DNA of 64,000 nt, from assembly GCA_961205875.1 (NCBI GenBank), contig OY540817.1, positions 6,235,001 to 6,299,000 of the forward strand, given 5' to 3'. Of the stretch, positions 36,837 to 48,370 are shown piece by piece. Under the pieces are notes generated by a model. That model did no database searches, was not told the origin of the DNA, and saw only the letters and a list, made by a program, of their open reading frames with translations. Numbering within the stretch: position 1 is the first letter of the stretch; each line of letters opens with the position of its first letter. Source of the stretch: Sialis fuliginosa (Eukaryota; Arthropoda; Insecta; Megaloptera; Sialidae). The position numbers and the translations under genes are program-made.

Positions 36837-37370
36837 TCAGGGTGCGAGTCCGTCTTTTTTTGAATTATGAATGGAGTTTCATTTTAAATAAAGTTTACAA
36901 TATTACAGAAAATAGGTCATTCCTATTAAAAAATCATTTGAATTATAACTTAACAAAAATATTTTTTGTAAAAAAACATTTTTCGGTTTGCTTGAAGAGA
37001 GAATGTTTTTCAGATTTTTTTGGAAGATGTATTTAATCAACCAATCAGATGCCAAATTAATTTTTTCCAATAAAAATAAAGTATCTTTTTTTGAAAAATC
37101 AAAGAATGAAAAAACAACAACTTATAACTCAGAAACGAAGAACAATATAAGAAAAAATTTCAAACAACAAATGTAGTAACAAACAAAATGTTGAAAAATT
37201 GTGTTGTTTTAGATAATATGTCAAGTATCCGGTTCAAGTGTGCAAAGATAAAAAATCATTTATCGTTCAATAAATGATAGCGGATATATAAAAATAGGTA
37301 CCATTGATAATTTTTTATGAACCCATTATCAGATAAGCTTTAATAAAACTCATAATACTAGTGTAATAAA

Positions 37371-37710
37371 CAGTGGCGTCGCTAAGGGGGGGGGGGGGGG
37401 AGGGGTCCGCAATGAGGTGACACTCGTGTAATATGTTAAAAAGTGAAGCCTATTTATCTTATTGTTTTGTTTATTTTAAGCTTCCAGGAGGTAAAATGTG
37501 TTTTGGTCATTGAAAGTCTATAAGGGGTATGACAACCAATCCAATTTATTTAAAAAATAGATATTTTTTCTGTTGTCCAAAAATCACAGGGGTAACACCC
37601 ACCTAATGTGTAAAAAATAAAACCTATTGACTTTTTTGGCGGGTGGGTGGGTGACATTTTTTATTTTCGCTCCGGTTGTCCCCCCCCCCCCGCCCCTGTT
37701 GACGCTTCTG
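37371..37710. mobile_element. degraded CAGTGGCGTCGCTAAG hAT-like MITE
   Basis: Left end CAGTGGCGTCGCTAAGGGGG, degraded right end GACGCTTCTG, with G and C homopolymers inside each end. Related to 10660-11433. No TSD. Confidence 0.6.
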
Positions 37711-37746
37711 ATCATCAATAGCAAAGCAATTTAAAAACATATAAAA

Positions 37747-38096
37747 GCAAACGTAACTTGCGACTTTATTCGCGTAGAATTAAGTTAGTGAAAACAGTAC
37801 CATGAAATTAAGTTAGGTAATAATAAAGATAGATAATAGAGATTTATCTTCTGACAGTCGATAAAACAGGTTTTTGATTTTGTTTTTGCACGCTAGATGT
37901 CTACGCCAAAATAGTATAACCTTCGCGCGTACAAATGTCACACACCCATTTTTTATCTAATAATTTTTTCGGGATACAAAGAAATCTATGTCCTCTCTGC
38001 CAAATTTCATCAATATCGGTTTAGATGTTTAGCCGTAAAAAGGTAACAGACAGACAGACAGACAGAGACACTTTCGCATTTATAATATTAGTATGG
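37747..38096 (-). mobile_element. Helitron (family B), degraded 3' end
   Basis: The minus-strand 5' end TCCATACTAATATTATAAATG is intact, preceded by A. It continues through GTCTCTGTCTGTCTGTCTG and the family B core to a decayed GCGAATAAAGTCGC hairpin remnant at about 37760. No CTAG terminus. Confidence 0.65.
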
Positions 38097-38492
38097 ATAA
38101 TTAAACCAGGCACGTATTAAAAAAATGTTAAAGATTTGATTCCAATGTCGAAGGAATTTCTGACCTTCTTATAAAAAAGAACAATAAGTATCTAGTCACA
38201 ATAGACAGTCTAGTATATTGTGCTCTCAGACAAGGTCGTCTATGACGTGTCCGGCAGCCGAGCACATGGAGCAATCATGGAGCTATAAATACATAAAACT
38301 ACATCAATAAAGTGGGTGTGAAAATTTACCACATTTGCACATGTTTCGTTTGAATATTTAAAGTTTAAAATTCAATTTTGTTATTAATCAACACAAAATA
38401 TAATATATACTTTTTTGAAATATGATCTTTAAAATAGCTTCTATAACAATTTGTAATTTTCCACATTGGGCTGTAAAAAAGATAACATGATA

Positions 38493-39369
38493 AGGTATTG
38501 GCACCAATCTATAATACCTTAGTATGTGCTGTACATTTGTTTATTTAAATGTACTAAATAAAAAAAGTGTATATTTGATTACTGCCATTACTGAATCATA
38601 ATCTATAGACACTTAAATGTAAGGCGGCTATTACACTATCAAATAAATATGTCAAAAATCTTTGACAAAGATTTGATCATATTTCTTTGATAAAATACAA
38701 AAAATATAAATTTTGTTTTATTACACTACATAAAATATTTGATAATATTTTCTCAATATTATCTAGGGATATTTTCTTCATTTTTGGTGCCTTTTGAATA
38801 TCAGTGCGTGGATGTTCGTCAATTGACGCGATCGAGGTTTGAATTTACAACCGTGTATTGTGGTTTTTATAATCAATAAGAAGATTATCATATAATACTG
38901 GATTTTGTTGATATTCATATATTGATAATTATTTAACTGTAACTGTCAGTGATAACTTGGTAGTCGCCATTTTGTTTTTGACGTCAAAAAACTTTGATCA
39001 AATATAAGAGACTGTCATTAACTATGATCATAGAAATATTATGAAGGTAAATATTATAAAAGTTGACTTATTACACTGTCATATTTCTTTGATCAAAGGA
39101 AATTTTATCATATTTCTTTGATAGTGTAATAGCCGCCTAAAACAGCTTAATTTGATGACAATCGGCCAATAGTGGTGGACATTTGAACTAATTATTAATG
39201 TAATATAAACAACAATAAAAAAAACTATATTTGCGGGCTTTGGTAATTAAATTGATTTAATAGAGATATTTGATTTATTAGTAACATGAGTACATGAAAA
39301 TCACAAAAAATAAGTCTATCAATCCCAAAAACCTTGCTCTTATAGCGGTCAAAACTGGTGCCAGTATCT
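38493..39369. mobile_element. family A MITE, copy interrupted by a Harbinger-like MITE
   Basis: The ends AGGTATTGGCACCAAT and ACTGGTGCCAGTATCT are flanked by TA. The core is split at 38623-39136 by a second MITE. The sister copy at 454-923 shows the uninterrupted sequence TGTAAAACAGCTTAATTTG. Confidence 0.85.
38623..39136. mobile_element. nested PIF/Harbinger-like MITE with TAA duplication
   Basis: The ends GGCGGCTATTACACTATCAAA and TTTGATAGTGTAATAGCCGCC are flanked by TAA. Removing the element and one TAA restores TGTAAAACAG, as in other family A copies. The subterminal CATATTTCTTTGAT motif is repeated in both orientations. Confidence 0.9.
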
Positions 39370-39431
39370 TATTTGCCTATAATGAATGAAGTGAACATTT
39401 TTTGCCACTATTGGCTGTACATTACTATAGT

Positions 39432-39592
39432 TCCGCGGCAAGCACGCCGCGCGTCACATGCCGCGGACAGTCGGTCGCCGTACCGCGTGACTGTGCGACT
39501 CTTGCGCGCGACCGGTCGCTATGGCAACGCCATCGACAACAACAAACGCCCCCGCACGCCGCACCGGCGCGGGCGACACCGGTAGGCACTGT
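39432..39592. promoter_or_regulatory. CpG-rich island with X-box (RFX-site) match
   Basis: A stretch of about 160 bp is visibly GC-rich with roughly 30 CpG dinucleotides, within strongly AT-rich intron. It contains GTCGCTATGGCAAC (39515-39528), which fits the 14-bp X-box consensus GTHNYYATRRNAAC at every position. It is not part of the flanking MITE (ends 39369) or Helitron (starts 39859), and I saw no second copy in the window. It could be an alternative promoter or enhancer. The small ORFs over it are by-products of low stop-codon density. Confidence 0.5.
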
Positions 39593-39858
39593 GGTCAAGT
39601 GATTGCAAGCTATTTCACCTGCTCTTATTGTTTGTTTTGTGTACCCATGTACCTATTATTAATGGATGGATATGTTGAAATTGCATAGGTCAGACGAACC
39701 TGTATGCAATTATTGTAATCAAAATAAAATGGTGGTGGGTATGGTTAGAGATACTCCAGTAAGAGTTGTGACAGCGGCGTCATTTTTATCCAAACCGATT
39801 TATCCAAAAATTCATTTACGTGTTATTTTTATCAAGCATAAAAAAATAATATTGAACA

Positions 39859-40712
39859 TCTATATAATATATATAAAGCTCAACGTGTCTCTGTCTGTCT
39901 GTCTGTCTGTTAGTGCGCTTATCAATCGAAAACCATTTATCAGATTTACGTGTATTTTTTTTAATTCATAGATACGTTCTCTGGCCATGTTATAGGCTAT
40001 ATTTTGTTACGTTAGGTAATATAACAACTAAGCAGTGACGATAATAGTAAATCAAGTCGGAAAATTTTGCCGTCGGCGCGCTGTTTTGCAATACGCTGCC
40101 TAAACCGTTAAATATTGAACAAAATAATGTAGTAAACAACTGTGTAGAATCAAAAGATCTACAATAAAGTTCGCGACACCATATATCTAACTTTTGTATT
40201 TAAGCCACAATGACAAAAAACATTTAAAATATTTGGGTTTTGTTGCAAAACATCAATCCTTATCGAAATAAATGATTTCATCATCATAAGTACTTAATAT
40301 AGATATAATTTGCCATTTACAGTATCCAATTTGGTCTTATAGTTTAGAAAATATCGTGAAATATAAATATGGGAACATATTATTCGCGCGATGGGTACCC
40401 GTGTCGTGGTGTGCGGTAAGGAGGGAACGTGTCGAGTAGACGCAGGGCAGAGGGAATGATCACAGGCCGGTATTCTTTTGATTGTCAATTGTTTATTTTG
40501 TTTTCAATAATTAACTTTTAAATTTAAATAGAACAAAAATTATTTTTACATTTTGTTCTGATTCGTTTTTGTTAGGTAGGTAATTTAAGTGTTGTTTGGT
40601 TTTTATTACAATAATAACTAATCGTGTTTGTACTTAATTCAACTATATATTTTTTAAATCCTAAACAATAATTCCGTAGTCCACGCGAACGAAGCCGCGC
40701 GAGTCCTGCTAG
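39859..40712 (+). mobile_element. full-length non-autonomous Helitron (family H1), copy 1
   Basis: Inserted between A (39858) and T (40713). It starts TCTATATAATATATATAAAG, has a GTCTGTCTGTCTGT tract near the start, and ends in a GC-rich hairpin (CGCGAACGAAGCCGCGCGAG) a few bases before CTAG. These are the diagnostic Helitron features. 854 bp, no Rep/helicase, therefore non-autonomous. Confidence 0.88.
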
Positions 40713-41298
40713 TAATGTAATAATATGAAGAATATATACCGGGTGTCCCAGATAACTTTTAAAGCATGAGGATCTAAATATCTACATATATAAGATACAG
40801 ATTTTGTTAATTGAGATGAATTATTTATTACTGCCACAGAACATATTACTGCATAAAAAAATATTAAAAATGTGCTTTAGGCGCTATACCCAAAAAATTG
40901 AAAATTTCGAATTTCTTTAAATGGCTATAACTTTTTTGTCAAAGTAGATAGGTACTTTTTGTTTTCGGTTTATTAAAACACTTTTTTGTGTAGAATTGAT
41001 TGTTGTATTTAGAATTTTTATATCACTTTTAGTTTTCGAGTTACAAGGCCTAACTTTAGTTTTTCGAATGTCACTTGCCATATTTATTTTCGAAAATAAG
41101 TTGCAGGACTAAATAATATCTGCACAAGTAAAAATCACACAATACATTAATTAAATTACACAATTGTCAACAGTCTACATATATATATTGGCGATTTTGT
41201 GTCTCGATGGCTGAAGTCGAATCCCCTTTGCCTGCGAAGATATCCTGGACTCTACAGTTCAGAGAAGAAGTGGACCACCACTTAGTCTCCACGTCTCT

Positions 41299-41606
41299 GC
41301 AAAATTTGCTAGCTAGCAAGCACTTTCTAATAAGTTTTCTACCCTATCTGACAGTTCTCCTTAAATTTCACAAGTCTTTGACAATTTTCGCGCATGTGTG
41401 GTATGTAAACACCAACGGTATTAAAACAGTGGCGATATTATGAAAATTATTTTGTACGGTCAGAGTCGCCAACTGTGTTACAATAAGTTGAAGTATCTCT
41501 GCTCTAAATTCCATAGCTAATCCACAGATACTATCACAAAATGAATATCCCATTTGAAAGTGCTTGCTAGCTAGCAAATTTGCTAGCTCGTTTATAATAC
41601 CGGACA
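41299..41606. mobile_element. family D MITE with GCTAGCTAGC subterminal blocks
   Basis: The right end CTCGTTTATAATACCGGACA is followed by TTA. AAATTTGCTAGCTAGCAAGC occurs in inverted orientation near both ends. The left terminal CCGGTATTATAAA has been lost or replaced. Confidence 0.75.
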
Positions 41607-42051
41607 TTAATTTGTCTTGTTACAATATTATCGAATACAAATTGTGTGATTTTCTTTTTTACACATAAATTAAAATATTATTGATCGCATTCGAAAACCC
41701 TTTTATATGTCAGACAATTTCAAGGGGAAAAAATAATTATTCATATACTGTCAAAAGGAAGTGAGGGGGGGGGGGTACCCTGGTTAGACACATCCACTAA
41801 CATGGACGTGTTGAATCAATAAAACAGGCTATATGGTCAAGTGACTGTGAATCATTTTATATGGCGTTTTTTATTTTTATTTTATTTTTTTATTTGGTTC
41901 ACAGTCGGGTAAATATTTGTAGCAAGTGTTATTTTTTGTTTCAGAATATATCGCGAGTATAACCCTTTGAATTTTTTCTATTATATTTATATTTAGTTTT
42001 ATTACTCACAGTTAATTAAGCATATTAATTGCTGGATCATCAAATATAAAT

Positions 42052-42349
42052 AAGACACTGCGCCAGTCTTATATCCAGTGTTGGACTCTTGTTTAATTAA
42101 ATATACTAAATTAGAAATATTTGTTGATATTTGATTGCAGCCATTACTTACCCACGGAAACATAATCTATAGACATTTAACTGTAAAATAGTTTAATTTG
42201 ATAACAATCGGCTAATGGGTGTTAAAACGGTGGACATTTAAACTAATTATTATTAGTGTAATCTATTTATTAATTATTATATTATCAAAAGAAGCCCATC
42301 AATTCCAAAAAACAGTATACTATGCTCTTAAAGACTGGTGCCAGTATAA
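42052..42349 (+). mobile_element. family A MITE, internally deleted copy
   Basis: Starts near CTGCGCCAGTCTTATATCCA and ends AAAGACTGGTGCCAGTA. The interior matches other copies up to TTATATTATCA and then jumps to AAGAAGCCCATCAATTCC, a deletion of roughly 170 bp relative to 454-923. Confidence 0.65.
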
Positions 42350-42826
42350 ATTTTATTCAAGTTATTCTTCATATGAAGCTTCAAAAGGATCGCTAAATCT
42401 CTTGAACATCATTTCATCCGCTCAAGGTTTATAATTCTCAAGAGGCTCGCGGGTTGCGCTTCAGTGCCTAGGAAAGGGTAGAGATGCTCAAGTAGAGTGG
42501 AAACAACGTATTTTACACCCGAGGTGCACACAATATTTTTTTACAACCCTATTTATTATATAAAATTAACAATAATATAATATAATAATTAATTTATATA
42601 CTTTGTATTTTGCTATATTAATATTAAAATTAAAATCTAGTAAGCTTTGGACAAAATTTTTGACAGTTATATTTTCATTCAAATGTGTTTCTTAATTTGT
42701 TATTCTATAATATAAGACGAATAAGTGGTGATACTGAAAAAGAACATAAATTTTAAGAATGAAATAAATAAAACCGACTTCAAAAACTGTTAAATTTAAT
42801 TGTTATGCACTTTTCCGTATTTTAAG

Positions 42827-43174
42827 CAGGGCTTCGAACCGTTATTTCGGTTCAGTTCCGGTTTTCGTTCCGACAAAAATAACGGGTTTTCCGGTTTTTT
42901 CGGTTTTCGGTTCAGCTCCGAGTGATTAATTAAAACAAAAAAATTATTTGTATTAAAAAGAATTTGTCTACCATAATTTAAAATATTTTATGGTACTTGT
43001 ATGATAGTCCGAATGACAATTGAAGTAGGAAATAAGATCATGTTAACGCACGTATTTTAACATGTATTGAACCGTAAAAACCGATATTTTTATTTCGGTT
43101 CTGTTCCGGTTTTCGTTCCGGCAAAAAATAACGGTTTTTTCCGGTTTTCGGTACAGTTCCGGTTCGAAGCCCTG
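42827..43174. mobile_element. hAT-like element, perfect TSD ATTTTAAG, GGTTC-rich
   Basis: The ends CAGGGCTTCGAACC and GGTTCGAAGCCCTG lie between perfect ATTTTAAG copies (42819-42826; 43175-43182). The subterminal CCGGTTTTCGGTT repeats parallel those of 10757-11241. Confidence 0.9.
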
Positions 43175-43640
43175 ATTTTAAGGGTTTTTTCTGAAGTCGG
43201 ATTTATTTTTTTGTTTCTATTGAAATCGGGCTGCAAGTTGAGACGAGACTTGTTCGACTCTCGTCTCGTCTCGTATGTAGCCCTATATATAGCTGCAAAT
43301 TAATTTTAAAAAATTATATGTATTATCAACAAAATACCTTCCCCTAACATTTTCTGACCACGCCCATCGTCTAGTTATTTTATTTTAGAACTTCAAGCAA
43401 GCTGCAGACATATGGAATTTTTCACACTCGTTTATATTTTAATCTTACAACTGTATTTGAAATTCTGTTATATATGTATGTATGTTATACCTATCGATGT
43501 AAAATAAGTGTTTTCAAGTAAACGACCTTAACAAGAAGTTATAAATAACTTTTGACAGTGCGTTTATTTTGAATTAATTAAGAATGTATATTTTAAGATA
43601 ATTGGTTTATCTATACATACTTATTGTTGTTAGTATAAAA

Positions 43641-43967
43641 CAAAGTCGGTCTTAACTAGAGGCTCGGGGGGCCCCGGGGCAAGAAGTGATCGAGGAGCCC
43701 CCAGTATATGCAAAAATAAAAATTGAAGACTTTTTTTTGGATCCTAACAAGAAAATTTTACACCTATTACAAATTTTATTAAATATTAAGTGTACAATTA
43801 ATTCAAGTTGGGAACAAAAAAAGGTTATTAAAATCAAAATTAGTAATAGTGTAAAATGTTGAAATTAGGATCTTCAATTTGCATTTTTTATTTTATTTTT
43901 TCGAGATTGTTTTTTGCTCACTCTAATTTTTACGCTGCCCCATAACCTCGGTGGTAGTTACGGCCCT
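43641..43967. mobile_element. degraded CAGGGCCGTAACTAG-family hAT-like MITE
   Basis: The right end GTAGTTACGGCCCTG is intact and the left is mutated to CAAAGTCGGTCTTAACTAG. A GGGGGGCCCCGGGGCAAG block matches 16341-16632. No clear TSD. Confidence 0.7.
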
Positions 43968-44072
43968 GGTGCACGATTTTCTCAGTAACTACGCATTTTA
44001 TTCCGGTTTTCACTAATGAATAGAGTGATTTACGAGGAAGATTTAGGATTTGTGGATATTTAGTGTTTTCAT

Positions 44073-44368
44073 CAGGAGTTATTTTAAGAAAATTTTACAA
44101 CTGCACATTTTCCTATTTTTTCTACTTGTAATTTTTCAACTGGATGTACCTTTTTAAAGTATTTTTATGTGTTTCAATTGTAATGACCTTTTTTACCTTT
44201 TTAAACTGTATTTATCTATCTTCTTTGTTGTATAAATATTCCAATTGCAATAACCTTTTTTTGCTCTACATTTATAATTTTCAACTACATAAATTGAGTT
44301 TTACAACTGCACTTTTCATTTTTAGAACTGCAGAAACAAGCTACAACTACATACTAAAATAACCCTTG
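44073..44368. mobile_element. hAT-like MITE with perfect TSD GTTTTCAT
   Basis: The ends CAGGAGTTATTTTA and TAAAATAACCCTTG are flanked by GTTTTCAT exactly on both sides (44065-44072; 44369-44376). It shares AAAATTTTACAACTGCACAT and ACTGCAGAAACAAGCTACAA with 30857-31082. The reading frame across it is incidental. Confidence 0.85.
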
Positions 44369-44493
44369 GTTTTCATCAATTGGAAAAAAAATCGTCGGAG
44401 AGGTATCTTTCGCTGCGTAAATAGTTAGTGATAAGTGAAAACAATGTTTAATCGGTTTTTTCCAGATTAAAATATCTTCGAGAAACACAGGGT

Positions 44494-45047
44494 TCAAGCG
44501 CTAGTATTGGATCAAGGTATATAAAGACAAGGTAGTCTCAACAATTCCTTGACCAATCAGCGTTAACGCGGGAATTGACGTCACTTGGGGGATGTATTCA
44601 AATGCTATAAATGTATAATAGAATATCAATTACAAAAAATCCCTTCATTTTTTCTTGTTTTCGTATTTTTTGATATTTCAACAACACATACAATCAAATA
44701 AGTACAAATTCGACAGAGCAAAATCATAAAATAACTATCACAGATAATTTGGTCTATTCGGGAAGCGTCATTTTTACTATTCTTAAGTTGGCAATACGTT
44801 ATGTGATTCTGACAGATCTTTATGATTTTGCTCTGTCGAATTTGTACTTATTTAATTGTATGTGTTGTTAAAATATCAAAAAATACGAAAACAAGAATAA
44901 ATGAAGGTATTTTTTGTAATTGATATTCTATTATACATTTATAGCATTTGAATACATCCCCCAAGTAACGTCAATTCCCGCGTTAACGCTGATTGGTCAA
45001 GGAATTGTTGAAACTACCTTGTCTTTATATACCTTGGTACTGGATAA
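44494..45047. repeat. ~550-bp palindrome, family P copy 2
   Basis: The arms run outward from about 44770: GACAAGGTAGTCTCAACAAT at the left and ATTGTTGAAACTACCTTGTC at the right. The centre and mid-arm text match the palindrome at 28965-29396. Its right terminus is included in the 195-bp duplication that follows. Confidence 0.82.
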
Positions 45048-45350
45048 CCCAAACTTATTATTTTTGTAAATAAAACATTAAATAAGAGCTATTTTTACCT
45101 TTTCCTATTAAAGAATATCTAATATAAGAGAAAGAAATAAAGATATTGGTGTAGTTAACGTAACGTAAATTCCCGCGTTAACGCTGATTGGTCAAGGAAT
45201 TGTTGAAACTACCTTGTCTTTATATACCTTGGTACTGGATAACCCAAACTTATTATTTTTGTAAATAAAACATTAAATAAGAGCTATTTTTACCTTTTCC
45301 TATTAAAGAATATCTAATATAAGAGAAAGAAATAAAGATATTGGTGTAGT
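44966..45350. repeat. 195-bp tandem duplication (2 copies)
   Basis: TAACGTCAATTCCCGCGTTA at 44966 recurs as TAACGTAAATTCCCGCGTTA at 45161. The copies are almost identical to ATATTGGTGTAGTT, so the duplication looks recent. It includes the palindrome end plus 140 bp of flank. Confidence 0.93.
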
Positions 45351-45956
45351 TTTTTTTTAAGTCTTTGACACTTTCTATTTATAAATTTGGCAATTGGAAT
45401 ATTAGTGGAAGAAGGGTCAGTTAAAAATACCTATATACTATATATATTTAAAAATAAAAATAAAGTCTACTATACTTATAAAGAAGGTAATGAATGTAAA
45501 GTATTTTTAGTATACGAGTATACCCAGTCAAGGGTGTCCGTAAAGGATAGGCACCCCCCCCTCCTCCTTCACCCGTCATAGAGCTTGGTAAAATACTGTA
45601 TTTTGTAATCTGTATCTTATAATATTAGTATGGATTAGTATGGACTAGTATGGCTTACAATTAGTATGGATAGTGATTTTGTAATTGTTATATGGAATGT
45701 TTAAAAAGTAAATATTTAACTATGTAACTATACTATGTATATTCTACCTGTTCACTATTTATTGACTATAGATTAGATAATCGCACATATATAGTGTCAT
45801 AGATGGATTCAATCAGGTGAATTGATACATAAGAATTCACCTCTTATGTATGTACAGTGGCGCACGCTATGACCATTATAGGGGTTTTAGGTAGAATATA
45901 ATTTGGTACCCTATTTCATAATACTTATAAAAATCCGATAATTTGGGATGGAAGTA

Positions 45957-46981
45957 AGGTACTCGCACCAATCTTGGACAATACCCTGTGTTGGGCATTT
46001 GTTTAATTAAATGTGTTAAATTATAAATATTTGTTGATATTTGATTACTGCCATTCATAATCTATAGAAGCTTAACAGTAAAACGGCGAAATTAGATGAC
46101 AATTGGCTAATGGGTGTCAAAATGGTAGACATTTAAACTGATTATTAGTGTAATCTATTTATTAATTACTAGCTGCTACCCGCGGCTTCGCTCGCGTGGA
46201 TTTCGAAACCCCCATCCCCATGGTATTTTTTCCGCCGGATCGAATGAAACTAATTACAACCATTCATAGTATTATTAAACATACCTCATAAGATCGATCC
46301 TGTTAATTATATATTGTTCATCCAAAGGATTTTTTTATTTTCATAATCCATATCCACTATAATATTATGTTGATATTACAACTGTCACTTAGCACGCATC
46401 AAAACCATCTACAAAATGAAATATCGTGTGAAACCAACACACATTGAAATCATGACAACAATCCAGCGCCAAAACACGCTTGAAAACCAGAATTGATCTA
46501 GCAAACAAACCAGCAGCCCCTTAGGGGTTGTTTTTTGGGGATTCGAAGTAGCCTATGTCCTTTCTTAGAGTGAATGCTATCTCCCTGTCAAATTTCATCA
46601 AGATCGGTTTAGCGGTTTAGCTGTGAAAAGGTAACAAACAGACAGGTAGACAGAGAGACAGACAAACACACTTTCGCATTTATAATATTAGTATGGATAG
46701 TATGGATGGATTATATTATCACAGCTATTGCTTTACAATGTTTTACGTTTTACGATTCTTTATTTTATAATTTTTGTGTTGTAGTACTTATCATTTTGCA
46801 ATCATTAGCAAGTGTTTACTATGTCCATTACGCTAGGCCAATTTAAAAAACAAATTATACTTGTGGACATTGGTAATCAAATTAATTAAATAATGAGGTG
46901 ATTGTTTTATTAGTAATATGAATCAATTCTAAAAAACAGTATACCTTGCTCTTAATGTGCCCAAGACTGGTGCCAGTACCT
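45957..46981. mobile_element. family A MITE, copy interrupted by a Helitron
   Basis: The ends AGGTACTCGCACCAAT and GACTGGTGCCAGTACCT are flanked by TA (45955-45956; 46982-46983). The interior is interrupted by 46169-46697. Confidence 0.85.
46169..46697 (-). mobile_element. full-length non-autonomous Helitron (family B) nested in a MITE
   Basis: The minus-strand 5' end TCCATACTAATATTATAAAT is preceded by A. The 3' end CGCGAGCGAAGCCGCGGGTA precedes GCAGCTAG, and T follows. 529 bp, with a GTCTGTCTCTCTGTCTACCTG-like tract near the 5' end. It inserted into the family A MITE after ATTTATTAATTA. Confidence 0.88.
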
Positions 46982-47675
46982 TATTTGAATATTTGTAGAA
47001 AAATAAGTATATGAAAAAATGTGTGGTATGGTAAACATAATTAGCTAAAAAGAAATTGTAACTGTCTCATACGTAGGTAGGTACATAAAATTAATTATTG
47101 AATGATTTCGTGACATAAATTGGATACATGTCAAGAAAGTGTGCATTTTTATATTAATTATAAATATTAATATCAAATGTTTTATGATCTGTAACTTGAG
47201 AAAAACATACATATAATTAATCATTTATTATTGTATTTCTTTGATATTACCTCTTTTTAAGAGATGAAACAATAGAAGTAAAAATGTACATTTAAAAATT
47301 ATTTGGAAATACCTATACAGTGTGGTCTTGAAAATGGCTATTTGATAAATAATATATATTTTTTAATGGAACGACTCATTTATTTCTACCTTATTGAATT
47401 TCTCTTCAAGAATACTTTTTTTTAAACATTGAAGGGTTGGTGAGATACAAAATATTTTCTGAAAAAATTGACGATTTTCAAAATTACTAAAAAAAAATAA
47501 TTTTAGGCTTAATTTTGGAGATTCATTCATGCGTAACAACTAAATATTTATGTAGAATTTAATTATTTTATACAAGGTGTCCGTTAAAAAATTCAAAGTT
47601 ACAAATAATTTTTTTTAACGGAACACCATATATTTCTGTATCAAAAAGTATGTAAAATTCTATTACCTTGTCATG

Positions 47676-48370
47676 CACAAATTTATTGAATCAGATTTTG
47701 AAATTTACTCATTTTTAAAAAGAATTTAATATTAGAAAAATAATTTATTCTGCAAGCCCCTGACGTATATATTTGTATACTGTGTATGTAATAATACCAA
47801 ATAAGCACAAAATGGATCTATAATTGAATCAGATATTGAAGTTTACTTATTTTTATAAGAACTCAGAATTTAATATTACAAAAATAATTTATTCTGCACG
47901 CCACTGCCGTATATATTTGTATACTGTATGTAATAATACCAAATAAGCACAAAACGGATCTACAGTTGAAATAGATATTGAAGTTTACTTATTTTTATAA
48001 GAACTCAAAATTTAATTACAAAAATAATTTATTCTGCACGCCACTGACGTATATATTTGTATACTGTATGTAATAATACCAAATAATTACAAAACGGATC
48101 TATAATTGAATCAGATATTAAAGTTTACTTATTTTTATAAGAACTCAGAATTTAAAATTACGAAAATAATTTATTCTGCACGCCCCTGACGTATATATTT
48201 GTATACTGTATGTAACAATACCAAATAAACACAAAACGGATCTATAATTGAATCAGATATTGAAGTTTACTTATTTTTATAAGAACTCAGAATTTAATAT
48301 TACAAAAATAATTTATTCTGCACGCCACTGACGTATATATTTGTGTACTGTGAGTAATAATACCGAACAA
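47676..48370. repeat. tandem array, ~142-bp unit, ~5 copies
   Basis: GACGTATATATTTGT(A/G)TACTGT recurs at 47762, 47906, 48046, 48188 and 48330 (spacings 144, 140, 142, 142). Each is followed by AATAATACCAAATAA and AAACGGATCTATAATTGAAT-like text. The first copy is the most diverged. Confidence 0.93.

Noticed and set aside
39402..39602. Arg/Ala-rich small protein over the CpG island
   Set aside because: Low stop density in GC-rich DNA explains both overlapping frames. No family resemblance or splice context.
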